DNA of 64,000 nucleotides from Bradyrhizobium erythrophlei (lineage in GTDB: Bacteria > Pseudomonadota > Alphaproteobacteria > Rhizobiales > Xanthobacteraceae), in assembly GCF_900142985.1 (NCBI RefSeq), contig NZ_LT670849.1, positions 372,001 through 436,000 of the forward strand. The letters run 5' to 3'. The number at the start of each line of letters is the position of its first letter. Position 1 is the stretch's first letter. The notes below the pieces were generated by a model. That model worked only from the letters and a program-made list of their open reading frames with translations, made no database searches and was not told where the DNA came from. The translations under genes and the position numbers were made by a program. This document shows, in pieces, positions 62,545-64,000 of this stretch.

Positions 62545-62732
62545 CGCTGCAATGCTCCAGAAGCTGCCGGCTCCCTTTGAGTCGCAATTTTTGCGGCGCA
62601 GCGCAAGACCAAGAAACGGGCGACCTGCCTGCTCGTGTCACGTTGGGCCCCGCCCGATAAAGCTTTACAGGGAAGCTTGGCCCGGTTCTTATCCGCTAAC
62701 AGCGACGTAACCATAAGCGGGAGGATCCGGTC

Positions 62733-63605
62733 ATGTTCAGCGACAAACTTCTCGCGGATCGCCGAATCCTGGTCACGGGCGGCGGCACCGGGCTCGGCAA
62801 GGCGATGGCCGCCCGCTTCCTTCAGCTCGGCGCCGAGGTCCATATCTGCGGACGCCGCAAGAGCGTCTGCGACGAGACCGCGACCGAATTGATGGACCTC
62901 CATGGCGGCCGCGTCACCAGCCACGGCGTCGATATCCGCAACGCGGCTGCCGTCGACGAAATGGTCGACGCGATCTTCAAGGACGCGCCGCTGACCGACC
63001 TCATCAATAACGCGGCCGGCAATTTCATCGCCCGCACCGAAGAGCTCTCGCCGCGCGGTTTCGATGCGGTCGCCAATATCGTCATGCACGGCACGTTCTA
63101 TGTCACCCATGCCGTCGGCCGGCGCTGGATTGCCAGCAAGCTGCCCGGCAATGTGGTGTCGATCACCGTCACCTGGGTCCGCAACGGCAGCCCCTATGTG
63201 GTGCCCTCAGCCATGAGCAAGTCGGCAGTGCATGCCATGACGATGTCGCTGGCGGCCGAATGGGGCCGCTATGGCATCCGGCTGAACACGATTGCGCCGG
63301 GTGAAATTCCGACCGAAGGCATGAGCAAGCGAATCAAGCCGGGCGACGAAGCAGGCGCCCGCACCAAGGCGATGAATCCGATGGGCCGCGTCGGGACCAT
63401 GGAGGAACTGCAAAATCTCGCCGTGTTCCTGATTTCGGGCGGCTGCGACTGGATCAACGGCGAGACCATCGCCATGGACGGCGGCCAGGCCCTCGCCATG
63501 GGCGGCAACTTCTATCAGTTGCGCGAATGGTCCGACGCCGACTGGAACCAGGCCAAAGAAGCAATCAAGGCGCAGAACGAAAAAGACCGCGCGGCAAGGC
63601 AATGA
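62733..63605 (+). CDS. Short-chain dehydrogenase (2,4-dienoyl-CoA reductase-like)
   Basis: 290-residue SDR. Cofactor motif TGGGTGLGKAMA (residues about 15-26), then GRRKSVCDETA (Arg after the second strand favours NADPH), NNAAGNF, and SAMSKSAVHAM, where Lys205-type SxxxK replaces the usual YxxxK. Loss of the catalytic Tyr (Ser at its place) together with the whole pattern NNAAGNFIARTEELS resembles 2,4-dienoyl-CoA reductases. ATG at 62733 follows GGGAGGATCC. Followed 94 bp downstream by an acyl-CoA synthetase gene, supporting a fatty-acyl-CoA role. Confidence 0.88.
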   Translation: MFSDKLLADRRILVTGGGTGLGKAMAARFLQLGAEVHICGRRKSVCDETATELMDLHGGRVTSHGVDIRNAAAVDEMVDAIFKDAPLTDLINNAAGNFIARTEELSPRGFDAVANIVMHGTFYVTHAVGRRWIASKLPGNVVSITVTWVRNGSPYVVPSAMSKSAVHAMTMSLAAEWGRYGIRLNTIAPGEIPTEGMSKRIKPGDEAGARTKAMNPMGRVGTMEELQNLAVFLISGGCDWINGETIAMDGGQALAMGGNFYQLREWSDADWNQAKEAIKAQNEKDRAARQ

Positions 63606-63699
63606 AATTATCGCGGCGAAAGGCCGTGGCGAGGCGCTATTGTCTTTGGCGACAGATGCCGCCAAACTCCTGCACAAAATGATGGGCCGGGAGGAAGAC

Positions 63700-64000
63700 A
63701 TGGCCGCTTCGGAGCAGCCGACAAACCTTGCCGACATGGTGCATAGGCTTGCGAAGTCGCGAGCTAGCGCAGCAGCCTTCGAATTCGATGGACGCCGGAC
63801 CAGTTTCGCGGAATTCGATATTCTGACCAACCGCGTCGCCAACGGGTTGATCGCACTTGGCCTTCGCCCGCACGAGCGGATCGCCTATCTCGGCAAGAAC
63901 AGCGACGCCTATTTCGAACTTTTGCTGGGCGCCATGAAAGCCAATGTGGTGATGACCCCGGTCAATTGGCGGCTGGCTGCGCCCGAGATCGCCTTCATCG
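63700..64000 (+). CDS. Acyl-CoA synthetase / AMP-dependent ligase, N-terminal part (3' truncated by window)
   Basis: Open from the ATG at 63700 to the window end (100 codons). MAASEQPTNLADMVHRLAKS, RRTSFAEFDILTNRVANGL, ERIAYLGKNSDAYFELLLGA and VMTPVNWRLAAPEIAF are typical of the N-terminal domain of long-chain acyl-CoA ligases (before the AMP motif). A strong ribosome site (GGGAGGAAGAC) fixes the start. Follows the dienoyl-CoA-reductase-like gene; substrate not determinable from this part. Confidence 0.9.
   Translation, partial: MAASEQPTNLADMVHRLAKSRASAAAFEFDGRRTSFAEFDILTNRVANGLIALGLRPHERIAYLGKNSDAYFELLLGAMKANVVMTPVNWRLAAPEIAFI

Noticed and set aside
60463..62580. 705-residue open frame on the + strand opposite ppc
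   Set aside because: Antisense of clear PEP carboxylase motifs; no domain or start site of its own.

Overview
The window is high-GC alphaproteobacterial chromosome. Its gene content is typical of the Bradyrhizobium/Rhodopseudomonas group (Nitrobacteraceae): a complete hopanoid locus with the 2-methylhopanoid methylase HpnP, many branched-chain-amino-acid-type (Liv) ABC transporters, and numerous short palindromic repeats. I saw no tRNA, rRNA, CRISPR array, intact insertion sequence or prophage. The assignment to Bradyrhizobium or a close relative is inference from gene content and protein resemblance.

Layout. 1-7.3 kb: ispH (5' end cut by the window edge) and hpnH on + converge on the hpnCDEFG operon on -, covering squalene synthesis, cyclisation and side-chain start. 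7.4-15.3 kb: two small exported proteins, an RND/MMPL exporter, then eutB, hpnP and eutC on -, with the hopanoid C-2 methylase lying between the two ethanolamine ammonia-lyase subunits. 15.6-17.4 kb: a chemoreceptor. 17.4-24.4 kb: a transglutaminase / circularly permuted ATP-grasp-alpha-E / transglutaminase-DUF2126 operon plus a 49-residue membrane ORF. 24.4-28.8 kb: a repeat-rich stretch with a TPR-methyltransferase and three small genes.

28.8-37.1 kb: a Liv-type ABC operon with a fused permease-ATPase and three sugar-acid-type catabolic genes. 37.3-42.8 kb: a MarR/HpaR regulator divergent from a partial homoprotocatechuate meta-cleavage set (isomerase, extradiol dioxygenase, FAH hydrolase) plus an orphan binding protein and a ThDP enzyme. 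42.8-47.3 kb: a complete phosphite uptake and oxidation operon, ptxABCDE, preceded by a PHO-box-like direct repeat and an inverted repeat. 47.3-48.8 kb: AlkB and another 2OG-Fe(II) oxygenase. 48.8-57.2 kb: a second Liv operon carrying AtuA-type, amidase and DUF2848 genes. 57.5-59.7 kb: a tandem pair of SMP-30 lactonase-like genes. 59.8-64 kb: PEP carboxylase, an SDR, and the start of an acyl-CoA synthetase.

The observations most worth following are: (1) two intercistronic paired-palindrome elements (13748-13914 and 55802-55970) with the same architecture but different arm sequences; (2) hpnP lodged between eutB and eutC; (3) the phosphite operon and its predicted PhoB control; (4) the transglutaminase/ATP-grasp operon with its candidate microprotein; (5) the SMP-30 duplication in which one copy has lost its Tat export signal.
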